Positions 56,373 through 64,000 of a stretch of 64,000 nt of DNA are shown in pieces. This DNA comes from Brachybacterium epidermidis (GTDB taxonomy: Bacteria > Actinomycetota > Actinomycetes > Actinomycetales > Dermabacteraceae): assembly GCF_015209585.1 (NCBI RefSeq), contig NZ_JADEYR010000001.1, forward strand, positions 62,001-126,000. The letters run 5' to 3'. The translations under genes and the position numbers were made by a program. The stretch's first letter is position 1. Every line of letters starts with the position of its first letter. A model generated the notes under the pieces. That model made no database searches. It worked only from the letters and a program-made list of their open reading frames with translations, and was not told where the DNA came from.

Positions 56373-57673
56373 TCATGCCGGCCCCGCCTCCCCGGCGCCG
56401 CTCCGCTCGGACTCGGCGGCGCGGAGGGCGATGTCGGTGCGGTGCAGGGACCCCTGCAGCTCGATCCGTTCCACCCCGGCCATGGCGAGCTCGCGGGCGG
56501 CCTGCAGATCCTCCCCGGTGCCCACCACGGCGAGCACGCGACCGCCGCAGCTGACCAGGGCGCCGTCCTCGCGTCGGTCGGTACCGGCGTGCAGCACGTG
56601 GGCACCGGCGGCCTCGGCCTCCTCGATGCCGGTGATCTCATCGCCCAGGCGGGCCTCGGCCGGGTAACCGGCGGAGGCCAGCACCACTGCGACAGCCGCG
56701 CCGTCGTGCCAGCGGGGGGCCTGGGCCTGCTGCAGGTCGCCGCGCGCCGCTGCCAGCAGCAGCTCGGACAAGGGCGAGGCCATGCGCTCCAGCACCACCT
56801 GGGTCTCGGGATCGCCGAAGCGGGCATTGAACTCCACCACCCGCACCCCGCGGGCGGTCAGGGCGAGACCGCAGTACAGGATGCCGACGAAGGGGATTCC
56901 GCGCCGGCGCATCTCCTCGACCGTGGGCTGGACGATGGTACGCACCACCTCATCCACGAGACCCTCGGGGGCCCACGGCAGCGGAGAGTAGGCGCCCATG
57001 CCGCCGGTGTTGGGGCCCTGGTCGCCGTCCAGGGCGCGCTTGAAGTCCTGGGCCGCGGCCAGCGGCACCACCCTCTCGCCGTCGCACACGCAGAACAGGG
57101 ACACCTCGGGGCCGTCCAGGTATTCCTCGAGCACCACCGAGCCGCCCGCACCGATCACGGAACGGCCGTGGGCGAGGGCCGCCTCGCGATCAGGGGTGAC
57201 CACCACGCCCTTGCCGGCCGCGAGCCCGTCGGCCTTGACCACGAACGGCACATCGCCCAGCGGGTTCACCCGGTCCAGGCCCGCCACCAGTGCGTCCTCG
57301 TCGGAGGCGGTGACCGAGGCGGCGGTGGGCACGCCCGCGGAGGCCATCACTTCCTTGGCGAAGGACTTCGAGCCCTCCAGGGCGGCAGCCGCCGCCGACG
57401 GGCCGAACACGGCGATGCCGGCCGCCCGCAGGCGATCGGCGACACCCGCCACCAGCGGTGCCTCGGGGCCGACCACCACCAGGTCCACCTCCAGCCGGCG
57501 TGCCAGCTCGACCTGGCCGTCGAGATCGCCGACGGCGATGTCGTGGCAGGTGGCCCGGGCCTCGATGCCGGGGTTGCCGGGGGCGGCGTGGAGGTCAGGG
57601 GCGGGGAGTCGGCGCTGAGGCGGCGGATGATCGCGTGCTCGCGGCCGCCGGAGCCGATGACGAGGATCTTCAC
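56373..57673 (-). CDS. purD: Phosphoribosylamine-glycine ligase, frameshifted near the N-terminus
   Basis: GAR synthetase; joins phosphoribosylamine and glycine with ATP. The main frame carries the ATP-grasp body: [50 protein letters not shown] and [12 protein letters not shown]. The true N-terminus, [19 protein letters not shown] from GTG 57673, is in another frame. The two join smoothly if the run of four G at 57603-57606 (C on the coding strand) is read as five, restoring [18 protein letters not shown]. As sequenced the gene would be broken after about 23 codons. purC follows downstream; its predicted ATG overlaps the stop. Confidence 0.88.
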
Positions 57674-57713
57674 GCGGGCCAGCGTACCGAGCGCCGCCGA
57701 TACGATCGGCACC

Positions 57714-58652
57714 ATGTCCGTCGATCAGCCCGCCGATCCCACACCGGACGCTCCCCGGGAAGCCGGCGCGCCAGAGGCGTCCCGCGTCCCTCAGCTCACC
57801 CGCCTGCGCCTGGACCTCTCCTACGACGGCACCGACTTCCACGGCTGGGCCGCCCAGCCCGGGCAGCGCACCGTGCAGGGTGAGCTGGAGCAGGCCCTGT
57901 CCCGCATTGCCCGCGTGCCCGTGCAGGTGACCGTCGCCGGGCGCACCGACGCGGGTGTCCATGCGCGCGGGCAGGTGTGCCACCTGGACCTTCCCGGCCC
58001 CGTGCTCGCCACGATCCCCGGCCGCTCCGACCGCGCTCCGGCCGACGCCCTGGTCACCCGGTTGGCCGGCCTGCTGCCCGCCGACGTGGTGGTCCACGCC
58101 GCCCGGGAGGTCCCTGCGGAGTTCGATGCCCGGTTCGGGGCGCTCCGCCGCCGCTACCGATACCGCATCTCCGACGGCCCCACGGTGCACGACCCGCTGC
58201 GTCGCGACGTGCTGCGCCACCGCTGGCCCCTCGACGTCGAGGCGATGGCGCGCGCCTCCCGCGCCCTGCTGGGTGAGCACGACTTCCTGTCCTTCTGCAA
58301 GCCGCGAGAGGGAGCCACCACCATCCGCACCCTCGAGCAGCTCTCCTGGGAGCGCCCCGAGCCAGGGAGGACCGACGAGGGCCTGGTGGTCGCCACTGTG
58401 GTCGCCGACGCCTTCTGTCACCACATGGTGCGCTCCCTGGTGGGCACGCTGCTGGCCGTGGGGGAGGGACGCAAAGGGGAGGACTGGCCCGCGCAGGTTC
58501 TCGCAGCCCGCACCCGGCAGTCCTCCACCCGCACCAGTGCCGGGTCCGCGCCGCTGTGCCCACCCCAGGGGCTCACCCTCGAGGGGGTCGAGTACCCGGC
58601 CGAGGCGGACCTCGCCGCGCAGGCGCGTGCCGCGCGGGTGCTGCGGGGGTAG
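57714..58652 (+). CDS. truA: tRNA pseudouridine(38-40) synthase TruA
   Basis: 312 residues from ATG 57714; the long frame upstream is antisense to purD and purC. Catalytic Asp D79 in [10 protein letters not shown]. Other motifs: [35 protein letters not shown] and the C-terminal [17 protein letters not shown]. It modifies the anticodon arm of many tRNAs. In other actinobacteria truA follows rplQ directly; here 19.5 kb intervene. It is divergent from purD with only 40 nt between. Confidence 0.95.
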   Translation: MSVDQPADPTPDAPREAGAPEASRVPQLTRLRLDLSYDGTDFHGWAAQPGQRTVQGELEQALSRIARVPVQVTVAGRTDAGVHARGQVCHLDLPGPVLATIPGRSDRAPADALVTRLAGLLPADVVVHAAREVPAEFDARFGALRRRYRYRISDGPTVHDPLRRDVLRHRWPLDVEAMARASRALLGEHDFLSFCKPREGATTIRTLEQLSWERPEPGRTDEGLVVATVVADAFCHHMVRSLVGTLLAVGEGRKGEDWPAQVLAARTRQSSTRTSAGSAPLCPPQGLTLEGVEYPAEADLAAQARAARVLRG

Positions 58653-58822
58653 AGCTCGTTGCAGCCAGACCCCAGCAGGAGTCAGCGCAGCGGGGGACGG
58701 GCATGGGTGAAGGAACGGTGCAGCTGCTGGTCAGGTCCGGTGCGCACCCGTCAGCTGCCCGCCCCTCCGGCCTAGCCTTTCCGCGGAGGACCCGTCCCAG
58801 GGTCCGGACCAGAGGGGGCGGC

Positions 58823-59410
58823 ATGAACGCAGGACGGACGGACGTGGACGCGATGGCCGCCGCGGCGCGGGAGGCCCGCCGCAGCGGTGGGGCTGCGCGT
58901 GGCCACGTGGCCGTGGTCCTCGTCGGGACATCGCTGGTTCTCGCGTACGCGACGCTCGCCGTGGTGCAGATCCTGGTGCTGAACCCTCTGGCCGCAGCAC
59001 CGGGCCGCACCCTTTCGCAGATCCATCGCGACCTGGAGGCCGCGGATCAGAGTCTGTCACCGGTCCTTGCCCTCGGCATTCCCGCCCTCGGCGTCGTGCT
59101 CGCACTGGTGCTCGGGGTGGTCGGGATGCGGTCCCGCACACCGGTGTCCACGCTGGCCTTGGGGTATCTGGTGCTGCTGGCCGCGGGGACTCCGGCGTAC
59201 TTCGCAGCGAGCTTCGGGGCTGGGATGTCCTTGGCCGATACTTACTTCATCGGCGGCGCTGACCATTCGCCATGGTCGTGGCCCCTTCATGCCACCAGTG
59301 CCGCTGCCACGGTCCTGGTGGCCCTGGCCGGGGCTGGACGGCTGCTGCAGTTGATGCTGCACGCCCCGCGAGCCGGAGATCACACCCCGGGGACCCCGCC
59401 CCCGCGTTGA
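58823..59410 (+). CDS. Small four-helix membrane protein of unknown function
   Basis: 195 residues from ATG 58823, which has a purine-rich site (agaggggg) 5 nt upstream; the longer frame is unlikely. Four hydrophobic segments are visible: about 29-51 (VAVVLVGTSLVLAYATLAVV), 79-101, 110-132 and 153-175. The cytosolic N-terminus is Ala/Arg-rich and the C-terminal tail is Pro-rich. I recognise no family. Its TGA is part of the -35 element of the rplM promoter. It lies between truA and rplM, where most relatives have no gene. Confidence 0.65.
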   Translation: MNAGRTDVDAMAAAAREARRSGGAARGHVAVVLVGTSLVLAYATLAVVQILVLNPLAAAPGRTLSQIHRDLEAADQSLSPVLALGIPALGVVLALVLGVVGMRSRTPVSTLALGYLVLLAAGTPAYFAASFGAGMSLADTYFIGGADHSPWSWPLHATSAAATVLVALAGAGRLLQLMLHAPRAGDHTPGTPPPR

Positions 59411-59436
59411 CCCCGTCGCCGCCCGACCAGTAGTCT
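59407..59436 (+). promoter_or_regulatory. rplM-rpsI promoter
   Basis: TTGACC (59407-59412), an 18-nt spacer, TAGTCT (59431-59436), the same architecture as the str promoter. The -35 overlaps the stop codon of the preceding membrane-protein gene. A leader of about 225 nt with no gene follows to the rplM start. Confidence 0.65.
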
Positions 59437-59666
59437 TGGTCGTCGTTGTGCCTTGGTGCGCGCCCTGATCCGCTGCCGACTCCTCACAGGTCGGCGCGAA
59501 AAGGGCTCCTCACAGTGCACCCAGGACCGCCGTCGCGGCGTAAGCGGAACGGTCCGGGCCCAGCGAAGAGGCCATGCTTCAACCGAGGGAAGCGTGTCCA
59601 CGGTCCATCGAACCGTGCCCCTGAGCACCCGCTCATGGGGCACTCCGACGAGAGAAGAAGGCACGA

Positions 59667-60110
59667 GTGCGTACGTTCACCCCGAAGCCCGGCGATGTCG
59701 AGCGTTCCTGGTACGTCATCGACGCAACGGATGTCGTCCTCGGCCGGCTCGCTTCCCAGGCTGCTCAGCTGCTGCGGGGAAAGCACAAGCCGGTCTTCGC
59801 ACCCCACGTGGATGCAGGCGACTTCGTCATCATCATCAACGCTGACAAGGTTGCCCTGACCGGCAACAAGCGCGAGACCAAGCTGGCCTATCGCCACTCC
59901 GGCTACCCGGGCGGCCTGCGCGGCATCCCCTACTCCGAGCTGCTGGAGAAGAAGCCCGAGCAGGCGGTCGAGAAGGCCATCCGCGGCATGCTCCCCAAGA
60001 ACAAGCTTGCTGACCAGCAGCTGAAGAAGCTGAAGGTCTACCGCGGCGCCGAGCACCCCCATGCTGCTCAGCAGCCCGTCCCCTTCACCATCGACCAGGT
60101 GGCGCAGTAA
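59667..60110 (+). CDS. rplM: 50S ribosomal protein L13
   Basis: 147 residues from GTG ([20 protein letters not shown]), with ribosome site gagagaaga. Motifs: [48 protein letters not shown]13 is an early 50S assembly protein. rpsI follows after 51 nt; the rplM-rpsI pair is universal. Confidence 0.98.
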   Translation: MRTFTPKPGDVERSWYVIDATDVVLGRLASQAAQLLRGKHKPVFAPHVDAGDFVIIINADKVALTGNKRETKLAYRHSGYPGGLRGIPYSELLEKKPEQAVEKAIRGMLPKNKLADQQLKKLKVYRGAEHPHAAQQPVPFTIDQVAQ

Positions 60111-60161
60111 GCGGGCGCGCCCCGCGCTTCGCCCTGCCGCACGGAACAACCAAGGAGAACC

Positions 60162-60665
60162 GTGACCGAGACCACCCCTGAGGCCCTCGAGACCGTCACC
60201 GACGAAGAGGCCCCGTCGAGCTTCACCACCGAGTCCACCCAGACCGAGGGTTCGACCGGCCGCGGCCAGTCGGCTACCGCTCCCGGCTACGGCACCGGCC
60301 GTCGCAAGCAGGCTGTCGCCCGCGTGCGCCTGGTCCCCGGCTCCGGCCAGTGGACCGTCAACGGCCGCAGCCTCGAGAACTACTTCCCGAACAAGGTCCA
60401 CCAGCAGGAGGTCAACGAGCCCTTCCGCGTGCTGGACATCCAGGGACGCTTCGACGTCATCGCCCGCATCCACGGCGGCGGCGCCTCCGGCCAGGCCGGC
60501 GCTCTGCGCCTCGGCGTTGCCCGCGCGCTGAACCAGATCGACGAGGACAACAACCGTCCCACCCTGAAGAAGGCCGGATTCCTCACTCGTGACGCCCGCG
60601 TCATCGAGCGCAAGAAGGCCGGGCTCAAGAAGGCCCGCAAGGCGCCTCAGTACTCCAAGCGCTGA
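60162..60665 (+). CDS. rpsI: 30S ribosomal protein S9
   Basis: 167 residues from GTG. A Thr/Glu-rich N-terminal extension (about 1-43) precedes the S9 fold ([40 protein letters not shown]) and the C-terminal KAPQYSKR tail, whose last residues reach the P-site tRNA anticodon. A hairpin follows. Confidence 0.98.
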   Translation: MTETTPEALETVTDEEAPSSFTTESTQTEGSTGRGQSATAPGYGTGRRKQAVARVRLVPGSGQWTVNGRSLENYFPNKVHQQEVNEPFRVLDIQGRFDVIARIHGGGASGQAGALRLGVARALNQIDEDNNRPTLKKAGFLTRDARVIERKKAGLKKARKAPQYSKR

Positions 60666-60698
60666 TCGGAGCGGCAGCGCCGCTTCCTCCAGCTCGCA

Positions 60699-60732
60699 CA
60701 GGACCCCGTCACCCCTCGGTGGCGGGGTCCTG
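60699..60732 (+). terminator. rplM-rpsI terminator
   Basis: 10-bp outer stem caggaccccg / cggggtcctg plus cacc / ggtg inside, 33 nt after the rpsI stop. Confidence 0.85.
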
Positions 60733-60931
60733 TCGCGTGGGCAGCCACCGGCCCGTGCGTGGCCTTGCCCGGCGTGGCCCTGCTCTCCCCAGTCGATGAC
60801 ATCGGCAGATCTTCGCGGCGACGGGCCCACTGCCCACTACCCTCGAACAGTCGGTCGTCCTGAGCGGCCCACCGGAGCACCACCCTGCGACACCACCCGG
60901 CGACACCACCCTGCGAGAGGAATCGGATCCC

Positions 60932-62278
60932 ATGGCACGACTGTTCGGTACCGACGGAGTGCGCGGACGCGCCAACGGCGACATCACCGCGGAGCTCGCC
61001 GTCGAGCTCTCCGTGGGCGCAGCCCACGTGCTGGGCACCCTGGGCGCCTTCGGCGGCACCAAGCCGCGCGCCATCGTCGCCCGGGACACCCGCCCCTCCG
61101 GTGACTTCCTCACCGCCGCCGTGTGCGCGGGACTCGCCTCCGCGGGTGTCGACGTGCTGGACGCCGAGGTGCTGCCCACCCCGGGACTGGCGTACCTGGT
61201 GCAGTCCACTGGTGCCGACCTGGGCGTGATGATCTCCGCCTCCCACAACCCCGCCCCCGACAACGGCATCAAGTTCTTCGCCCGCGGCGGCACCAAGCTG
61301 CCCGACGAGGTGGAGGACGCCATCGAGGCCCGCCTCGGTGAGGAGTGGGACCGCCCGGAGGGCACCGACGTGGGCACCATCCGCCGCTACGAGGGCGCGA
61401 TCGATGCCTACGTCGAGCACCTCGTCCGCACCCTGGATCGCTCCCTGGAGGGCATCACCGTCGTGGCCGACTGCGCCAACGGGGCTGCCGCCGTCACCGG
61501 CCCCGAGGCACTGCGGCGCGCCGGCGCCACCGTGCACGTGATCGGCGACCTCAGCGACGGCGGCCTAATCAACGACGGCGTGGGATCCACCCACCTCGAG
61601 CCCCTGCAGCGAGCGGTGCGCGAGCACGGCGCGGACATCGGCGTGGCCTTCGACGGCGATGCCGACCGCTGCCTGGCCGTGGACGCCGACGGCGAGGTCA
61701 TCGACGGCGACCAGATCATGGCGATCCTGGCCCTGGACCTCAAGGAGCGCGGCAAGCTCCACGAGGACACCCTGGTGGTCACGGTGATGAGCAACCTGGG
61801 CCTCAAGCTCGCCATGCGCGAGCACGGCATCTTCCTGGGGCAGACGGCCGTGGGCGACCGCTACGTGCTCGAGGAGATGAACCTGGGCGGGTACTCCATC
61901 GGCGGTGAGCAGTCCGGGCACGTGATCATCGCCGAGCACGCCACCACCGGTGATGGGGAGCTGACCGCCCTCCACCTCCTGCAGCGGATCGCCGAGACCG
62001 GGCGTACCGCCCGCGAGCTGGCCGACGTCATGACCCGCCTCCCACAGGCCCTGATCAACGTCAAGAACGTGGACAAGGCGCGCGCCACCATCGACCGCGG
62101 TGTGCTCGACGCCGTCGCCGAGGCCGAGGCCGAGTTGGGGGAGACCGGCCGCGTGCTGCTGCGCCCCTCCGGCACCGAGCCCGTGGTCCGCGTGATGGTC
62201 GAGGCGCCCACCGACGAGCAGGCCACCGCCGTGGCTGAGCGCCTCGCCGCTGTGGTCAGCGAGCGCGTCGGCCTCTGA
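60932..62278 (+). CDS. glmM: Phosphoglucosamine mutase
   Basis: 448 residues ([15 protein letters not shown]). The phosphoserine is S104 in [13 protein letters not shown]; the metal loop is DGDADRC; the sugar loop is GGEQSGH; and the phosphate-binding loop is [14 protein letters not shown]. It converts glucosamine-6-P to glucosamine-1-P for UDP-GlcNAc and peptidoglycan. glmS, which supplies its substrate, lies about 1.2 kb downstream. The ATG follows gagagga. Confidence 0.97.
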   Translation: MARLFGTDGVRGRANGDITAELAVELSVGAAHVLGTLGAFGGTKPRAIVARDTRPSGDFLTAAVCAGLASAGVDVLDAEVLPTPGLAYLVQSTGADLGVMISASHNPAPDNGIKFFARGGTKLPDEVEDAIEARLGEEWDRPEGTDVGTIRRYEGAIDAYVEHLVRTLDRSLEGITVVADCANGAAAVTGPEALRRAGATVHVIGDLSDGGLINDGVGSTHLEPLQRAVREHGADIGVAFDGDADRCLAVDADGEVIDGDQIMAILALDLKERGKLHEDTLVVTVMSNLGLKLAMREHGIFLGQTAVGDRYVLEEMNLGGYSIGGEQSGHVIIAEHATTGDGELTALHLLQRIAETGRTARELADVMTRLPQALINVKNVDKARATIDRGVLDAVAEAEAELGETGRVLLRPSGTEPVVRVMVEAPTDEQATAVAERLAAVVSERVGL

Positions 62279-62287
62279 GTCGCATCC

Positions 62288-62327
62288 TGTGAGGGCCGGT
62301 CGACAGTGCGGCCGGCCCGTCCTCACA
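62288..62327. terminator. Bidirectional terminator between glmM and coaA
   Basis: Outer tgtgagg / cctcaca and inner gccgg / ccggc arms form a near-perfect hairpin, 9 nt after the glmM stop and overlapping the last bases of the convergent coaA gene. Confidence 0.7.
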
Positions 62328-63273
62328 CCTTGCGCAGCAGGACGGTCTGCACCCGGTGCAGGCCGTCCTTGCGCAGCACGAGATCCGCGCGACCGCGCGT
62401 GGGCAGCACGTTCTCCGAGAGGTTCGGCCCGTTGATGGAGCGCCAGATCCGCTCGGCCGTCTGCCTGGCCTCCTGGTCCGAGAGCTCCGCGTAGCGGCGG
62501 AAGTAGGAGCGGGGGTCGTTGAAGGCGGTGCGTCGCAACTGCAGGAACCGCTCGACGTACCAGCGCTGCACGTCCTCACCGCGGGCATCCACGTACACGG
62601 AGAAGTCGAAGAAGTCCGAGACCGCCAGGCCCATCCGCCCGTCACGACGCGGCCGCGAGGGCTGGAGCACGTTCAGGCCCTCCAGGATCAGCACGTCCGG
62701 TCGCTCCACCACCACCCGTTCGTCCTCGACGATGTCGTAGGTGAGGTGGGAGTACACCGGTGCCTCCACGCTCGACACCCCGGCCTTGACGTCGGAGACG
62801 AACCGCAGCAGGCGCCTGCGGTCGTAGCTCTCGGGAAAGCCCTTGCGGTGCATGATGCCGCGCTTCTCGAGCTCGGCGTTGGGGTACAGGAACCCGTCGG
62901 TGGTCACCAGCTGGACGCGCGGCGTGTCCGGCCAGCGCGCCATCAGCTCCCGCAGCAGGCGCGCGGTGGTGGACTTGCCCACGGCCACCGATCCCGCCAC
63001 CGCGATCACGTACGGGGTGCGGTGCTGCCGCTGGGGCAGGAAGTCCCCCCGCGCCATGCGCAGCTGCTGGGCGGCGGCCACCTGGATGTTCAGCAGGCGC
63101 GAGATGGGCCGGTACACCGCATCGACCTCCTGCAGGTCCACCCGGTCGCCCAGGCCCCGCAGCTTCGCCACGTCCTGCTCGGACAGGGGGAGCGGGGTCT
63201 GCTGCGAGAGCCGGGCCCACTCGTCACGAGGGATCTCGTCGAACGGGGAGACGGCGTTGACGGCGGATCTCAT
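62323..63273 (-). CDS. coaA: Type I pantothenate kinase
   Basis: 316 residues from ATG at 63273, the family length; the frame extends 50 codons further without support. P-loop [15 protein letters not shown]. Other motifs: [53 protein letters not shown] and [10 protein letters not shown]. It phosphorylates pantothenate, the first step to coenzyme A. It is convergent with glmM and divergent from glmS, with 179 nt between. Confidence 0.96.
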   Translation of the reverse strand: MRSAVNAVSPFDEIPRDEWARLSQQTPLPLSEQDVAKLRGLGDRVDLQEVDAVYRPISRLLNIQVAAAQQLRMARGDFLPQRQHRTPYVIAVAGSVAVGKSTTARLLRELMARWPDTPRVQLVTTDGFLYPNAELEKRGIMHRKGFPESYDRRRLLRFVSDVKAGVSSVEAPVYSHLTYDIVEDERVVVERPDVLILEGLNVLQPSRPRRDGRMGLAVSDFFDFSVYVDARGEDVQRWYVERFLQLRRTAFNDPRSYFRRYAELSDQEARQTAERIWRSINGPNLSENVLPTRGRADLVLRKDGLHRVQTVLLRKV

Positions 63274-63452
63274 GGGGCGATTGTTCCAGCCCGGGCCCCG
63301 TGACGCGCACCGGACAGGCCGTGACCGATCGTGACCGAACCTGCGCGGGATGCTCCACGTGCGTGCACGGTCGCTCTGGATCGTGAGCGACACCTCTCTC
63401 CACCAGCGGTTTCGGGGTGTCACACCCTGCGCGGGCCGTTAGCGTGAGCCCC

Positions 63453-64000
63453 ATGTGTGGAATCGTCGGATACGCAGGCCCCGCGCCGCCTCCCTCCCGC
63501 CCCGTCGATGTGGCCCTGCAGGGCCTGGCCCGGCTCGAGTACCGCGGGTACGACTCCGCCGGCATCGCCGTGGTCGACGACGGCACTGTGCGCCTCGGGA
63601 AGCGGGCCGGCAAGCTGCAGAACCTGCGCGAGGCCCTCGCCGAGCGCACCGACATGACCGGCAGCGTGTCCATCGGCCACACCCGCTGGGCCACCCACGG
63701 CTCACCCAACGACACCAACGCCCACCCCCACCTGGGCGGTCACGACGACGAGCTCGCCCTGGTGCACAACGGCATCATCGAGAACTTCGCCGCCCTGCGC
63801 GCCGAGCTGGAGGCGGCCGGCTACCCCTTCCGCTCCGAGACCGACTCCGAGGCCGCCGCCCACCTGGTGGCCCGGGAGATGGAGGCCACCGGCGACCTCA
63901 CCGAGGCGATGCGCCGGGCCGTCACCCATCTCGACGGTGCCTTCACGCTGCTGGCCGTGCACCGCGATGCCCCGGGCACCGTGGTCGCCGCCCGGCGCAA
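63453..64000 (+). CDS. glmS: Glutamine-fructose-6-phosphate aminotransferase (3' end outside window)
   Basis: The first 182 codons are present and the frame is still open at the window end. It starts MCGIVGYAG, with the N-terminal catalytic Cys exposed after Met removal. The class II amidotransferase domain continues with RLEYRGYDSAGIAVVDDG, GHTRWATHGSPNDTNAHPH and VHNGIIENF. It makes glucosamine-6-P from fructose-6-P and glutamine, the entry to amino-sugar synthesis, upstream of GlmM. A short Pro-rich insertion (PAPPPSRP) follows GYAG. Its regulation is not visible; no glmS ribozyme is expected or seen. Confidence 0.96.
   Translation, partial: MCGIVGYAGPAPPPSRPVDVALQGLARLEYRGYDSAGIAVVDDGTVRLGKRAGKLQNLREALAERTDMTGSVSIGHTRWATHGSPNDTNAHPHLGGHDDELALVHNGIIENFAALRAELEAAGYPFRSETDSEAAAHLVAREMEATGDLTEAMRRAVTHLDGAFTLLAVHRDAPGTVVAARR

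Overview
This window is chromosomal core DNA from a very GC-rich actinobacterium. GTG and TTG starts are common, start/stop overlaps of the ATGA and GTGA type are frequent, and there are Tat-lipoproteins and a resuscitation-promoting factor. Gene order and protein style fit Micrococcales. A Dermabacteraceae/Brachybacterium-like genome is my best guess, but that is recall-based inference. I see no tRNA, rRNA, CRISPR array, IS element or prophage.

Layout. 1-15.8 kb: rplJ (partial)-rplL; a small decayed gene remnant; rpoB-rpoC; a secreted Rpf-type muralytic enzyme; then rpsL-rpsG-fusA-tuf. 15.8-20.4 kb: an insertion between tuf and rpsJ, made of a reversed GSP17M-like membrane protein and an NgcEFG-type amino-sugar ABC importer. 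20.4-38.2 kb: the S10, spc and alpha ribosomal operons (rpsJ-rplCDWB-rpsS-rplV-rpsC-rplP-rpmC-rpsQ; rplNXE-rpsZ-rpsH-rplFR-rpsE-rpmD-rplO-secY-adk-map-infA-rpmJ-rpsMK-rpoA-rplQ). They are interrupted only by one small reversed gene between rpsQ and rplN, and no rpsD lies between rpsK and rpoA. 38.2-57.7 kb: a large non-ribosomal block between rplQ and truA. It holds a Tat-exported PGRP amidase with S-layer-homology repeats and de novo purine genes (purL, purQ-purS, purC, purD, all on the minus strand). A fatty-acid oxidation module (TetR, acyl-CoA oxidase-like, thiolase, FabG4-like reductase, MaoC hydratase) splits purL from purQS; a nucleoside hydrolase, an RsmC-like methyltransferase, an HNH remnant, an MBL-fold protein and a Pcm-like protein complete the block. 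57.7-64 kb: truA, a small membrane protein, rplM-rpsI, glmM, coaA (reversed) and glmS (cut by the window end).

Functionally the window joins transcription and translation machinery with wall and amino-sugar metabolism: GlmS/GlmM make UDP-GlcNAc precursor, Ngc-type genes import GlcNAc or chitobiose, and Rpf and the amidase cut peptidoglycan. It also holds purine supply.

Most notable observations: (i) four apparent reading-frame breaks, each at a run of C (G on the plus strand), between 47.9 and 57.6 kb in fabG4-like (two), purC and purD, suggesting base-call errors or multiple lesions; (ii) ribosomal protein L4 carries a C-terminal extension of about 110 residues with a compact aromatic motif; (iii) ribosomal operons have long structured leaders behind promoters with an 18-nt spacer; (iv) remnants of a sortase-anchored protein and of an HNH-type protein.
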